In this document: in pieces, positions 1 to 9,920 of the stretch
Layout: each line of letters begins with the position of its first letter
Numbering within the stretch: the first letter of the stretch is position 1
Assembly: GCF_016899855.1 (NCBI RefSeq)
Contig: NZ_JACJJG010000003.1
Coordinates: forward strand, 1-64,000
Direction: 5' to 3'
Length of the DNA stretch: 64,000 nucleotides
From: Marseilla massiliensis
GTDB taxonomy: Bacteria; Bacteroidota; Bacteroidia; Bacteroidales; Bacteroidaceae
The notes under the pieces: generated by a model
Told to the model about the DNA's origin: nothing
Database searches by the model: none
The model's input: only the letters and a program-made list of their open reading frames with translations
Made by a program: the position numbers and the translations under genes

Positions 1-120
1 GGCAACAACACCCCGGAGACGGCGCACGCCGGGAGCGGCGAACAAAAACGGCTGTGGAAAAGAAAAAAAACGGTGGGCCATGGAGGGAATGACAACGGAA
101 GATAGTATCTTTGCTGCGAT

Positions 121-154
121 TTTGTCAGGCGGCCCCGCGGGGCCGCCTGACAAA
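121..154. repeat. Perfect 34-bp palindrome
   Basis: Bases 121-137 and 138-154 are exact reverse complements with no spacer. The centre is GC-only (GGCCCCGCGGGGCC) and the ends read TTTGTCAGG and CCTGACAAA. No T-run follows on either strand, so it is not a standard intrinsic terminator. It could still fold as a hairpin at the end of an upstream transcript, or be a two-fold-symmetric protein site. Confidence 0.85.
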
Positions 155-286
155 GACCGGGAATGTAAAGTAAAGCGGCACATTTCCCGATGCGATGTCA
201 ACCATTCCAGTACCTCTATCCAGAGTGTGTAAAATAATGTAGTTTATTTAAACAAAAACTGTCAACCTATTTCAGGAAAAGACATA

Positions 287-374
287 AACGCCGTCATTAG
301 CAAGCTTAAAGACGGTGTTTGGCATACTAAAAGACCGCTTTTTACAGTGTCAGCATACCGGATTTATTGCACAA
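287..374. repeat. 22-bp-period degenerate array, copy 1
   Basis: Four consecutive 22-base units at 287, 309, 331 and 353 have cores CGCCGTC, GACGGTG, GACCGC and ACCGG, each followed by a T-rich stretch. The first two cores are complementary: AACGCCGTC (287-295) pairs with GACGGTGTT (311-319) with one G-T wobble. It belongs to the same family as the arrays near 17.5, 25.6, 32.1, 41.1, 44.4 and 54.5 kb. Confidence 0.6.
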
Positions 375-653
375 ATTAGTAAAAATATCAACAAAAGCCT
401 GAACGACAGATGATTACGTGTGCACACTCAGGCTTGCGTTATTTGCTTGTAAGAGGTAAAATATTTTGAATATTGTGATTATACAGCTTAACGAAATTAC
501 AAGATGTTACGATTATTCCAATAATTCAGACATTACGTTACCAATGATGTAGTAATAGACCTTGATTCAGAATATTACGCCATTGCAAATATGGCCAAAT
601 AGTATGTAATCTTTGTTATAGTACGAAAATGTCATTAAATACTGCACAAATAA

Positions 654-685
654 TTTGTCAATGTGCAAAAAATACTCTATCTTTG
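654..685 (+). promoter_or_regulatory. Bacteroidota-type promoter of acyl-CoA ligase
   Basis: TTTG at 654-657, a 20-base spacer, then TATCTTTG at 678-685 match the Bacteroidota -33/-7 consensus. The promoter lies inside the longest open frame that starts at 655. Translation must therefore start downstream, at the ATG at 709. Confidence 0.75.
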
Positions 686-708
686 CACAAATTTTCGATT
701 TTTGTGCA

Positions 709-2382
709 ATGGAATTAATACCAAGTTTCAACTCTTACATAGAGAAAAGCATTATTGAGCATTGGGATTTAGACGCCCTGACCGATTACAAAGGCATTAC
801 ACTGCAATACAAGGATGTAGCAAGAAAGATAGAAAAGCTGCACATCATGTTTGAGAATAGCGGTATTGAGAAGGGCGACAAGATAGCCATCTGTGGACGT
901 AACAGCGCGTGTTGGGCCGTTGCGTTTCTTGCAACCCTTACATACGGGGCCGTAGCAGTGCCGGTACAACATGAGTTTACTCCGGAGCAGGTGTATAACG
1001 TTGTTAACCACAGCGAGGCCAAGCTGCTGTTTGTAGGCGACATCGTGGCCAAAACTATTGACGTAACGAAAATGCCGAATCTGGAAGGGGTAATATATAT
1101 TCCTGACTATTCGCTCGTGGTTTCGCGAACCGATAAACTTACTTACGCTCGTGAACACCTTAACGAATTGTTTGGCAAGAAGTATCCCAAGGCGTTCCGT
1201 TCAAACCATGTACACTATTACATGAACCAGGATCCTGAAGAACTCGCGTTGATAAATTACACGAGCGGCACAACAGGCTTTTCCAAAGGGGTAATGCTGC
1301 CATACCGTGCGCTTTGGGGCAACCTTGATTTTACAAATAAGGCTATGGGACCTCATATCCCCAAAGGTTCTAATACGGTCAGCATACTTCCAATGGCGCA
1401 TATGTATGGTATGGCTTGTGAATTCCTGTTCCAATTCTGCCATGGCTGCCATATTTTCTTCTTGACCCGTCTGCCCAGTCCGGCAATAATAGCTCAAGCG
1501 TTCACGGACATAAAGCCCGCGATAATAATTGCAGTGCCATTGGTAATAGAGAAAATCATACGTAAAAGTATTTTCCCGAAAACCCAGAACAATAGAATGC
1601 GCTTGTTAATGAACATGCCTGTAATTAACAAGAAAGTAAAGCAGAAGGTATGCGAAGAAGTGATGGAGGCCTTCGGAGGCAATATGTACGAGATTGTTGT
1701 AGGTGGCGCGCCGTTTAACCAAGAAATAGAATCTTTCTTGAAGAGTATAGATTTCCCCATAACGATGGCATATGGAGCGACTGAGTGCGCACCGATTATT
1801 ACTTATACGGACTACAAAGATTTTGTGCCGACATCATGCGGCCGGGCTGTTGTACACATGGAGGTAAAAATAGACAGCAAAGATCCGCAAAATATACCTG
1901 GAGAAATATTGGCAAGAGGAACAAACGTAATGCTTGGATATTACAAGAACGAAGAGGCCACGCAACAGGTGCTTGACCAGGAAGGATGGTATCATACGGG
2001 AGATTTGGGTATCATGGACGCTGATGGGTATATATTTGTAAAAGGAAGGATTAAGAATATGCTGCTCGGGGCAAACGGCCAGAATATATATCCTGAGGAA
2101 ATAGAGGATAAATTGAATAGTATGATGCTCGTTGTGGAGAGTCTTATCATACAGAAGGGAGATAAATTGGCAGCCTTGATATATCCTGATTATGATGAGG
2201 CGAAGAGTCTTGGCTTCTCCAAAGAAGATCTCCAGCATGTAATGGAGCAAAACATGCTGGAGTTGAATCAGATGATTCCGTCATATAGTAAGGTCTCGGC
2301 ATTTAAGTTACAGGATGAAGAATTTGAGAAAACTCCTAAAAAAAGTATAAAACGTTATCTTTACAAGGATGTTGAAATATAA
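709..2382 (+). CDS. Long-chain acyl-CoA ligase, AMP-binding family
   Basis: Predicted to activate a fatty acid with ATP to an acyl-adenylate and transfer it to CoA. The 557-residue protein has the AMP-binding signature YTSGTTG near 184-190, the GATE motif near 356, HTGD near 429-432 and a C-terminal hinge GRIKNML near 446-452. This matches FadD-like ligases in order and length. The start at 709 (MELIPSFN) is chosen because a promoter overlaps the longer frame. It is monocistronic, with a terminator hairpin right behind it. Substrate chain length cannot be read from sequence, and a medium-chain or aryl acid ligase is a less likely alternative. Confidence 0.88.
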   Translation: MELIPSFNSYIEKSIIEHWDLDALTDYKGITLQYKDVARKIEKLHIMFENSGIEKGDKIAICGRNSACWAVAFLATLTYGAVAVPVQHEFTPEQVYNVVNHSEAKLLFVGDIVAKTIDVTKMPNLEGVIYIPDYSLVVSRTDKLTYAREHLNELFGKKYPKAFRSNHVHYYMNQDPEELALINYTSGTTGFSKGVMLPYRALWGNLDFTNKAMGPHIPKGSNTVSILPMAHMYGMACEFLFQFCHGCHIFFLTRLPSPAIIAQAFTDIKPAIIIAVPLVIEKIIRKSIFPKTQNNRMRLLMNMPVINKKVKQKVCEEVMEAFGGNMYEIVVGGAPFNQEIESFLKSIDFPITMAYGATECAPIITYTDYKDFVPTSCGRAVVHMEVKIDSKDPQNIPGEILARGTNVMLGYYKNEEATQQVLDQEGWYHTGDLGIMDADGYIFVKGRIKNMLLGANGQNIYPEEIEDKLNSMMLVVESLIIQKGDKLAALIYPDYDEAKSLGFSKEDLQHVMEQNMLELNQMIPSYSKVSAFKLQDEEFEKTPKKSIKRYLYKDVEI

Positions 2383-2409
2383 GTAAAAATAAACGTTATT
2401 ATGTCTGGT

Positions 2410-2440
2410 AGTGCGGTGCATTGCGCCGCACTATTTCTTT
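2410..2440 (+). terminator. Intrinsic terminator after acyl-CoA ligase
   Basis: A 10-bp stem (2410-2419 with 2423-2432, one G-T wobble), a 3-base loop and a following T-rich stretch ATTTCTTT. Confidence 0.75.
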
Positions 2441-2626
2441 ATATTCAGCATATTACCATGTTTTATTAAATAAATAATTTATTTATAAGTTTGCGCTTGA
2501 TATATATCACATTGCCCTTATTCCTGAATTTGCGGCACGATATATCCGGGCATTTCCGCCAATCTCAGTTTGCGTGTTTAGTTTAGGTTAAATTCTCGTT
2601 AAACAAGTATATTTTTTCGCGCCATA

Positions 2627-2658
2627 TTTCTCTTGTTTGATATTATTTTGTAAATTTG
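2627..2658 (+). promoter_or_regulatory. Probable promoter of nhaD-pfkA
   Basis: TAAATTTG at 2651-2658 is a good -7 box. The -33 position 20 bases upstream reads TTTC, so that half is weak. The nhaD ATG follows 21 bases after the -7 box. Confidence 0.5.
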
Positions 2659-2679
2659 TAGCTGAATTGCAAGAAAAAT

Positions 2680-4077
2680 ATGGCACTGGTTATACTTTCC
2701 ATTCTGCTGATAGGATATGTCCTTATAGCCACGGGATATGCAACAAACGTAAACCGTGCAGCTGTAGCAATGTTTGTCGGTACGGCTGGATGGGTGCTTT
2801 ATATTTGCTATGGAACGGACTTTGTGATGAATCAGCATCCTGATGGCTATGCTGATTTTCTTGGTGGAGCGGCAGCTTCAAGTTCGAACGTCAAGCAATA
2901 CATAGCTCAAGAGGTTTTTATTAAGTATGTCGGTAAGGGGGCGGAAATAGTATTGTTCCTGCTTGCTACGATGACGATAGTGGAAATATTGAACAATAAC
3001 GGTTGTTTCGATTTTCTTTCTGAGCTCCTTAAAACGCGTAATAGTAAGAAACTTTTGTGGATAATGTCTATAATGACATTTATTATTTCAGCGAATCTTG
3101 ACAATCTTACTACAACTACAATGATGCTTGTGATCATGCACAAACTGCTGCCAAACCGTAGGCAGCGCATGATTTATGGCTGCGCGATAGTTTTAGCGGC
3201 AAATTGTGGTGGGGCGCTTACCGTCATAGGTGACCCCAACGGTCTTGTCCTTTGGAGTACAGGGGCAGTTACTGCATCGAATTTCTCGGCTTCTCTTGCC
3301 TTGCCATGTCTTATTGCTTGGGGGCTGCCAACATATTGGTTGGGAAGAAGTTTGCCTGACCATACGGACATCCAATGTACAACCATGCCGTACCGTGGAG
3401 ATGACACTAACCTTAACCGATGGCAGCGCCTTGTTATGCTGATATTGGGTATAGGTGGCTTGTGGTTTATTCCGACATTCCATAATATAACCAAATTGAG
3501 TCCGTTTTTGGGCGCTTTGTGTGTCTTATCATTCTTGTGGATAGTCAACGAAATATTCAATCACAAGCTAATGAATGCAGACCAGATGATGCAACGGCCT
3601 GTCCCCAGGGCTTTGCAATATGGGATAATACAGCTTATGTTGTTTGTATTGGGTATTATGCTTGCCATAGGTGTCGTGCGCGAGACTGGTATATTGTCGC
3701 ATGTTACACATTTGCTTGATTTTAACATACACAATGTATGGATAATGGGAGTAATTGCTGGGATTGTAAGCTGTGCTCTTGATTCATTTGCTACTTGTAT
3801 GAGTTTTATTTCCATATATCCGGTTGTGGATGCAGAAAACTTGTCCCATTTCACAGATTCAAGTTACATGTCCGCTTTTGTGCAAAACGGTATTTACTGG
3901 AAGGCTATAGCATACTGCTCGGCCATGGGAGGAAACATATTGCCATTAGGCTCAGTCAGCGGCTTGGCATTAATGAAAATGGAGCGGATACATGTTGGTT
4001 GGTATTTTAAGAATGTAGGCTTCATCGCTTTAGCCGGTTGGCTTTTGGGACTTGCGGTAATGTGGTTTTTTAACTGA
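2680..4077 (+). CDS. nhaD: Na+/H+ antiporter NhaD
   Basis: Inner-membrane antiporter of the NhaD / ion-transporter superfamily that would export sodium in exchange for protons. The 465-residue protein is almost entirely hydrophobic helices. It carries the family's conserved stretches SANLDNLTTTTMM (about 126-138) and GGALTVIGDP (about 174-183), with the acidic and polar residues expected for ion binding. The pfkA gene begins 26 bases downstream with no terminator, so the two are probably co-transcribed. Placement next to the ATP synthase operon suggests a role in ion homeostasis of the membrane potential, which is inference. Confidence 0.9.
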   Translation: MALVILSILLIGYVLIATGYATNVNRAAVAMFVGTAGWVLYICYGTDFVMNQHPDGYADFLGGAAASSSNVKQYIAQEVFIKYVGKGAEIVLFLLATMTIVEILNNNGCFDFLSELLKTRNSKKLLWIMSIMTFIISANLDNLTTTTMMLVIMHKLLPNRRQRMIYGCAIVLAANCGGALTVIGDPNGLVLWSTGAVTASNFSASLALPCLIAWGLPTYWLGRSLPDHTDIQCTTMPYRGDDTNLNRWQRLVMLILGIGGLWFIPTFHNITKLSPFLGALCVLSFLWIVNEIFNHKLMNADQMMQRPVPRALQYGIIQLMLFVLGIMLAIGVVRETGILSHVTHLLDFNIHNVWIMGVIAGIVSCALDSFATCMSFISIYPVVDAENLSHFTDSSYMSAFVQNGIYWKAIAYCSAMGGNILPLGSVSGLALMKMERIHVGWYFKNVGFIALAGWLLGLAVMWFFN

Positions 4078-4103
4078 TAATTATTTTAAAGATACAATAA
4101 ATT

Positions 4104-5081
4104 ATGGCAAAGATTAAGACTATAGGTATTTTGACGTCGGGAGGAGATGCTCCGGGTATGAACGCGGCTATACGTGCGGTTACAAGGGCAGGTATATGCA
4201 AAGGCTTTAATATAAAAGGCATTTACCGAGGTTTTGACGGACTTATTAATAATGAAATTGCCGATTTCACCACGGAAAATGTCAGTGGTATAATAATGTC
4301 TGGAGGAACCGTACTTAAGACGGCACGCAGCAATGAATTCAAGACACCGGAAGGACGCAAGAAAGCGTACGACAATATGCAGGCTAACGGTATAGACGCA
4401 CTGGTAGTAATTGGCGGTAATGGTTCGCTTACAGGCGCAATGCTGTTTGCACAAGAATATGACGTCTGCTGTATTGGACTTCCTGGTACAATAGATAACG
4501 ACCTTTATGGCACCGATTCAACAATCGGATATGACACTACGCTGAATACAATTGTCGAATGCGTTGACCGAATCCGTGATACAGCCCAGAGCCATGAGCG
4601 TATTTTCTTTGTGGAAGTTATGGGACGAGATGCCGGATTCTTGGCTCAGAACAGTGCTATTGCTTCCGGCGCAGAAGCGGCAATTATTCCAGAGGATTCA
4701 ACCGATGTTGACCAATTGGCACGTTTCATGGAACGAGGAATACGAAAGAGTAAGAAGAGCTGCATTGTAATTGTATCTGAAAGTCCCAAATGCGGCGCTT
4801 TGTACTATGCGGACCGTGTGAGGAACGAGTTTCCTGATTATGATGTACGAGTTTCAATCCTTGGCCATCTGCAGCGTGGAGGTAGACCGTCTGCGCATGA
4901 TCGTATATTGGCAAGCCGAACGGGAGTCGGTGCCGTAGATGCCATATTGCAGGGTCAACGTAACGTAATGGTAGGTGTGCGTAACAACGAGATCGTATAT
5001 GTACCGCTTAGCGAAGCCATACGTTCGGACAAGCCTTTCGATATGAAGCTCATAACTGTTCTTGATGAATTGAGTATATAA
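4104..5081 (+). CDS. pfkA: ATP-dependent 6-phosphofructokinase
   Basis: Cytosolic glycolytic enzyme phosphorylating fructose 6-phosphate at C1. Visible motifs are GGDAPGMN (ATP site, 13-20), PGTIDND (127-133, catalytic Asp 131), MGRDAGF and GHLQRGG. The Gly of PGTIDND is the residue typical of ATP-dependent rather than pyrophosphate-dependent enzymes. The normally GGDGS loop reads GGNGS here (Asn 106). In E. coli PfkA the matching Asp 103 binds Mg, so this is an atypical residue. Length (325) is normal. The gene sits 26 bases behind nhaD. Confidence 0.93.
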   Translation: MAKIKTIGILTSGGDAPGMNAAIRAVTRAGICKGFNIKGIYRGFDGLINNEIADFTTENVSGIIMSGGTVLKTARSNEFKTPEGRKKAYDNMQANGIDALVVIGGNGSLTGAMLFAQEYDVCCIGLPGTIDNDLYGTDSTIGYDTTLNTIVECVDRIRDTAQSHERIFFVEVMGRDAGFLAQNSAIASGAEAAIIPEDSTDVDQLARFMERGIRKSKKSCIVIVSESPKCGALYYADRVRNEFPDYDVRVSILGHLQRGGRPSAHDRILASRTGVGAVDAILQGQRNVMVGVRNNEIVYVPLSEAIRSDKPFDMKLITVLDELSI

Positions 5082-5172
5082 TAACAAATCATAAGCAAGA
5101 ATTAAAGTATTTGAAATGTCTTTTTATTAATGTGAAAAATGCTTACGGATTTGAAAGTTTAACGGCATTTAT

Positions 5173-6773
<1,601 letters not shown>

Positions 6774-6788
6774 TAAAATTCATAATGC

Positions 6789-7034
6789 ATGAGTCTAAAA
6801 CTGAAAATCATATCGCCTGAGAAAATAGAATATAGCGGGGAAGTAAACAGTGTAACTGTTCCTGGGACGAAAGGTAGTTTTGAAATATTGAACGACCATG
6901 CTCCGATCATATCTTCTCTCCAGTCAGGTGTTGTTGAGTATGTGACAGCTGAAGGACGGCAAAGCCTCAATATAACAGGAGGATTTGTTGAAGTTCAGAA
7001 AAATATGGTCAACCTATGTGTTGAACTGAATTGA
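6789..7034 (+). CDS. atpC: ATP synthase F1 subunit epsilon, short form
   Basis: Central-stalk subunit. At 81 residues it comprises only the N-terminal beta-sandwich, with the typical GxKGxFxILxxHAP pattern seen as GTKGSFEILNDHAP. The C-terminal helical hairpin that inhibits ATP hydrolysis in longer epsilon subunits is absent. Short epsilon subunits are usual in this phylum, as far as I know. It lies 15 bases after atpD. Confidence 0.93.
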   Translation: MSLKLKIISPEKIEYSGEVNSVTVPGTKGSFEILNDHAPIISSLQSGVVEYVTAEGRQSLNITGGFVEVQKNMVNLCVELN

Positions 7035-7039
7035 TAATC

Positions 7040-7465
7040 ATGGATGCAAAACTGATAGATTTGACAAGCAAGCGTTATTGTAAATACAGTTTATGGTTGG
7101 TCGTAGCAATGACATTGTGTGGATTTGTTGCGATGAGCGTGAATTGGATCGAGATAAGCTTGCTTAATGCCTTAGCTGTCAGCGCAATATATTCGATAGT
7201 AATAAATTTGTTGTATGGCTTTTTTTGGAAGAAGGTAGCAAAATCCGCTTCGGGTATTATTGCAAGATTTTATTTGGGCGTCTCGGCTTTACGTTTGATG
7301 ACAGCTGCCTTAGTCGTGTTGGCATTTTGTATGTTAAATGACGGAAAAGAAGTGATACGCAATTTCATCATCGTTTTTTTTGCATTCTATATTGTCATGC
7401 TCATATTTGATAGTGTGTTTTTTGCTCGCATAGAAAAATATAATAATCTAAAAACAGACAAATGA
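7040..7465 (+). CDS. AtpI-like Fo assembly membrane protein
   Basis: A 141-residue protein with four hydrophobic segments (about 13-33, 40-63, 75-97, 107-128). It sits between the F1 genes D-C and the Fo gene for subunit a, where AtpI-type proteins are encoded. Its sequence is poorly conserved, so the call rests on position and topology; the expected role is assembly of the c-ring. I chose the ATG at 7040 over a TTG three codons earlier that overlaps the atpC stop. Its stop overlaps the atpB start by 4 bases (ATGA), implying translational coupling. Confidence 0.65.
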   Translation: MDAKLIDLTSKRYCKYSLWLVVAMTLCGFVAMSVNWIEISLLNALAVSAIYSIVINLLYGFFWKKVAKSASGIIARFYLGVSALRLMTAALVVLAFCMLNDGKEVIRNFIIVFFAFYIVMLIFDSVFFARIEKYNNLKTDK

Positions 7466-8544
7466 AAAATATCAGACTATTGCTGTGTATTGTGCTGTTG
7501 ATGGCTTGTATTGTACCCATTCATGCAGCGGAAAATGCTGACGAGAAAAAAGGAATAGACCTGAAAGAAATACTATTCGGGCATATTACTGATTCTTATG
7601 AATGGCACATTACTACGATAAACAGCCATCCTGTAATATTGCATCTTCCTGTCATAGTGAAGAGCTCTACGGGTTGGCATGTTTTCAGCAGTAGTGAGTT
7701 TGCTGAAGAAAAAGACGCGCTAGGTAATCGTCCAGGTCCTTATGGCTTATATATATCAGGCAGTAAAGATAATGAGAACAAAATTTGCGAAAATGTCAAT
7801 GGCAAAGAAACGCGACCATTTGACATTTCAATAACCAAAACAGTTGTTGTTTTGTTTATTGACGCAATATTATTGCTCTTATGCGTCTTAATTCCTGCAA
7901 GATGGTGTAAGAAACATAAACCTGAAGATCCGGCTCCAAAAGGTTTTACAGGATTTATGCACATGTTTATCATGTACATATATGACGATGTGGTTAAAGC
8001 GTCTCTTGGAAAAGAGGCAGACAAATATGCTCCGTATTTGCTTACATGTTTCTTCTTCATCTTCTTGGCCAATATTATGGGAGTTATTCCGTTCCCTCCG
8101 GGTGGCGGCAATCTCACCGGAAATATAACGATAACTTTCTTTTTAGCCTTGTGTACATTCCTGATAACTAACGTTACGGGCACAAGAGCTTACTGGAAAG
8201 ATATTTTCTGGCCGGAAGTGCCAATGTGGTTAAAAGTGCCTGTGCCGTTGATGCCGTTTATCGAGTTTTTCAGCATATTCACAAAGCCTTTGGCACTTAT
8301 GATTCGACTTTTTGCAAACATGATGGCAGGTCATTCCATACAGATTTCGCTTTCGTGCATTATCTTTGTCATGTTTGCTTTAAATGCAGTTGCTGGAACT
8401 TCAATGACGGTTGTAAGTGTGTGCATGAGCATATTTATGATGTTGCTTGAAGTTTTGGTATGTTTCATTCAGGCACTGGTATTTACAATGCTCAGCGCCG
8501 TATTTATCTCGCTTGCCCATGTTCATGAGCATGCAAAAAATTAA
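7462..8544 (+). CDS. atpB: ATP synthase Fo subunit a, with signal peptide
   Basis: Stator subunit of the proton channel. The 360-residue protein is longer than enterobacterial subunit a because it has an N-terminal signal peptide (about 1-22) and an external domain of about 100 residues before the five or so membrane helices. The essential arginine lies in PLALMIRLFANMMAGH (Arg 282), facing the c-ring glutamate. This extended form is typical of Bacteroidota. The start overlaps the preceding stop (ATGA). Confidence 0.95.
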   Translation: MKNIRLLLCIVLLMACIVPIHAAENADEKKGIDLKEILFGHITDSYEWHITTINSHPVILHLPVIVKSSTGWHVFSSSEFAEEKDALGNRPGPYGLYISGSKDNENKICENVNGKETRPFDISITKTVVVLFIDAILLLLCVLIPARWCKKHKPEDPAPKGFTGFMHMFIMYIYDDVVKASLGKEADKYAPYLLTCFFFIFLANIMGVIPFPPGGGNLTGNITITFFLALCTFLITNVTGTRAYWKDIFWPEVPMWLKVPVPLMPFIEFFSIFTKPLALMIRLFANMMAGHSIQISLSCIIFVMFALNAVAGTSMTVVSVCMSIFMMLLEVLVCFIQALVFTMLSAVFISLAHVHEHAKN

Positions 8545-8584
8545 TATAATCAAATAATAAAATAACAATTAAAAATTTACGACT

Positions 8585-8824
8585 ATGATTTCTTTATTAT
8601 TAGCAGCAGAAATTGCAAAGTTAGGTGCAGCATTAGGTGGTGGTTTGGCCGCAATAGGTGCAGGTATCGGTATTGGTAAGATTGGAGGACAGGCTATGGA
8701 TGCCATGGCTCGCCAACCGGAAAAGATGGGTGACTTGCGTTCTTCAATGATTATTGCAGCAGCACTTGTCGAAGGTGTCGCATTCTTCGCTGTCATTATC
8801 GCTTTGCTCGCATTGTTCGTATAA
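8585..8824 (+). CDS. atpE: ATP synthase Fo subunit c
   Basis: Ring-forming proteolipid of 79 residues with two membrane helices joined by the polar loop RQPE (43-46). The ion-binding carboxylate is Glu 63 in ALVEGVAFF. Sodium-type c subunits carry Gln in helix 1 and Ser-Thr just after the Glu. Here those positions are Ile and Gly-Val, so the ring is predicted to bind protons. That is inference from known sodium motifs. Confidence 0.96.
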   Translation: MISLLLAAEIAKLGAALGGGLAAIGAGIGIGKIGGQAMDAMARQPEKMGDLRSSMIIAAALVEGVAFFAVIIALLALFV

Positions 8825-8860
8825 ATTAGGGAGATTTTAGTAATAGAAATCTAACAGCTT

Positions 8861-9364
8861 ATGTCATTAATAACCCCTGATTTTGGCTTGTTCTTTTGGA
8901 TGACGATTGTTTTTCTCGTCGTTTTGGCAATTCTCACGAAATATGGTTTTCCTGTGATTGTTAAAATGGTGAACAATCGTAAAGCCTACATAGACGATAG
9001 TCTGCGTAAGGCGCATGAAGCTAACGAAAAGCTAGCCAATATCAAAGTTGAGAGCGAAGCTATTTTGCAAGAAGCTCGTGAAAGGCAGGCTCTTGTTATT
9101 AAAGAGGCTGCTGCCACTCGAGACGCAATAGTGGAAAAAGCTCAGGACAAAGCTCGCGAAGAAGGCAACAGACTGCTTTCTGAGGCAAAAATAGAAATAG
9201 AAAACCAAAGGAGGGCAGCTACAAGCGATATTCGTAAGCAAGTAGCGACACTTAGCGTCGAAATCGCTGAGAAAATATTGAAGGAAAAACTCAGTGACGA
9301 GAAGGCACAAATGGAATTGATTGACCGTATGCTGGATGAAATTACTGCTTCCGAGAAAAAATAA
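8861..9364 (+). CDS. atpF: ATP synthase Fo subunit b
   Basis: Peripheral-stalk subunit of 167 residues: one N-terminal membrane helix (about 6-27), then a long charged coiled coil rich in Ala, Glu, Lys and Arg (about 40-150). It begins 36 bases after atpE and ends 5 bases before atpH. Confidence 0.95.
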   Translation: MSLITPDFGLFFWMTIVFLVVLAILTKYGFPVIVKMVNNRKAYIDDSLRKAHEANEKLANIKVESEAILQEARERQALVIKEAAATRDAIVEKAQDKAREEGNRLLSEAKIEIENQRRAATSDIRKQVATLSVEIAEKILKEKLSDEKAQMELIDRMLDEITASEKK

Positions 9365-9369
9365 GTATT

Positions 9370-9903
9370 ATGGATTTAGGATTAATATCGGTAAGATATG
9401 CACGTGCTTTGTTGAAGGCAGGCATGGAGGCGCAACTTGAAGATAGAGTGTATCATGAGATGCAGACTTTATCTAAGAGTTATATTAAAGTTCCCGAACT
9501 TAAGTTTACCATAGATAATCCAATGCTCTCAAAAGATAAGAAAGAATCTTTACTATTGACAGCTGTTGGCGAAAAGCCTTGTGAACTCACAACCACTTTT
9601 ATTAAGTTGGTTTTGAGAGCTGATCGTGAGAGCATGATGCAATTTATTGCGAATTCATATATTACATTATATCGAAGGCAGAAAAAATTAATCCGTGCTA
9701 AACTTTCAACTGCCACGTCCGTATCTTCAGCTACAGAGCAAAAGTTACGAAAGTTGGTAGAGAGCAAGACTAATGGAACTGTTGATTTTGAAACCGAAAT
9801 AAACCCTGAAATAATTGGAGGCTTTATATTGGAATACGACACTTATAGATTGGATATGAGTGTTAAATCAAAATTAGCTGCCATTCTGTCACAACTTAAG
9901 TAA
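9370..9903 (+). CDS. atpH: ATP synthase F1 subunit delta
   Basis: OSCP/delta subunit of 177 residues linking the F1 head to the b stalk. The N-terminal helical bundle begins with VRYARALLKA, and the C-terminal signature is seen in GGFILEYDTYRLDMSVKSKL. It lies 5 bases after atpF and 17 bases before atpA. Confidence 0.94.
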   Translation: MDLGLISVRYARALLKAGMEAQLEDRVYHEMQTLSKSYIKVPELKFTIDNPMLSKDKKESLLLTAVGEKPCELTTTFIKLVLRADRESMMQFIANSYITLYRRQKKLIRAKLSTATSVSSATEQKLRKLVESKTNGTVDFETEINPEIIGGFILEYDTYRLDMSVKSKLAAILSQLK

Positions 9904-9920
9904 AATAATTAAAGAATAAT

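Larger units (their letters stand above)
1..708. other. Long intergenic region at left edge
   Basis: No convincing gene. One frame is open from base 1 to a stop at about 105, but the translation is Gly/Lys-rich with no recognisable motif, so it could be the tail of a truncated upstream gene or nothing. The region holds a perfect 34-bp palindrome (121-154), a 22-bp-period array (287-374) and the promoter of the acyl-CoA ligase gene (654-685). Confidence 0.6.

Noticed and set aside
1-105. Open frame at the left edge as the end of a gene
   Set aside because: Only 34 codons are visible, composition is unusual and no motif is seen; it cannot be supported.
655-708. Upstream extension of the acyl-CoA ligase frame from a TTG at 655
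   Set aside because: A consensus promoter (654-657 and 678-685) lies within it, so the first codons would precede the transcription start.
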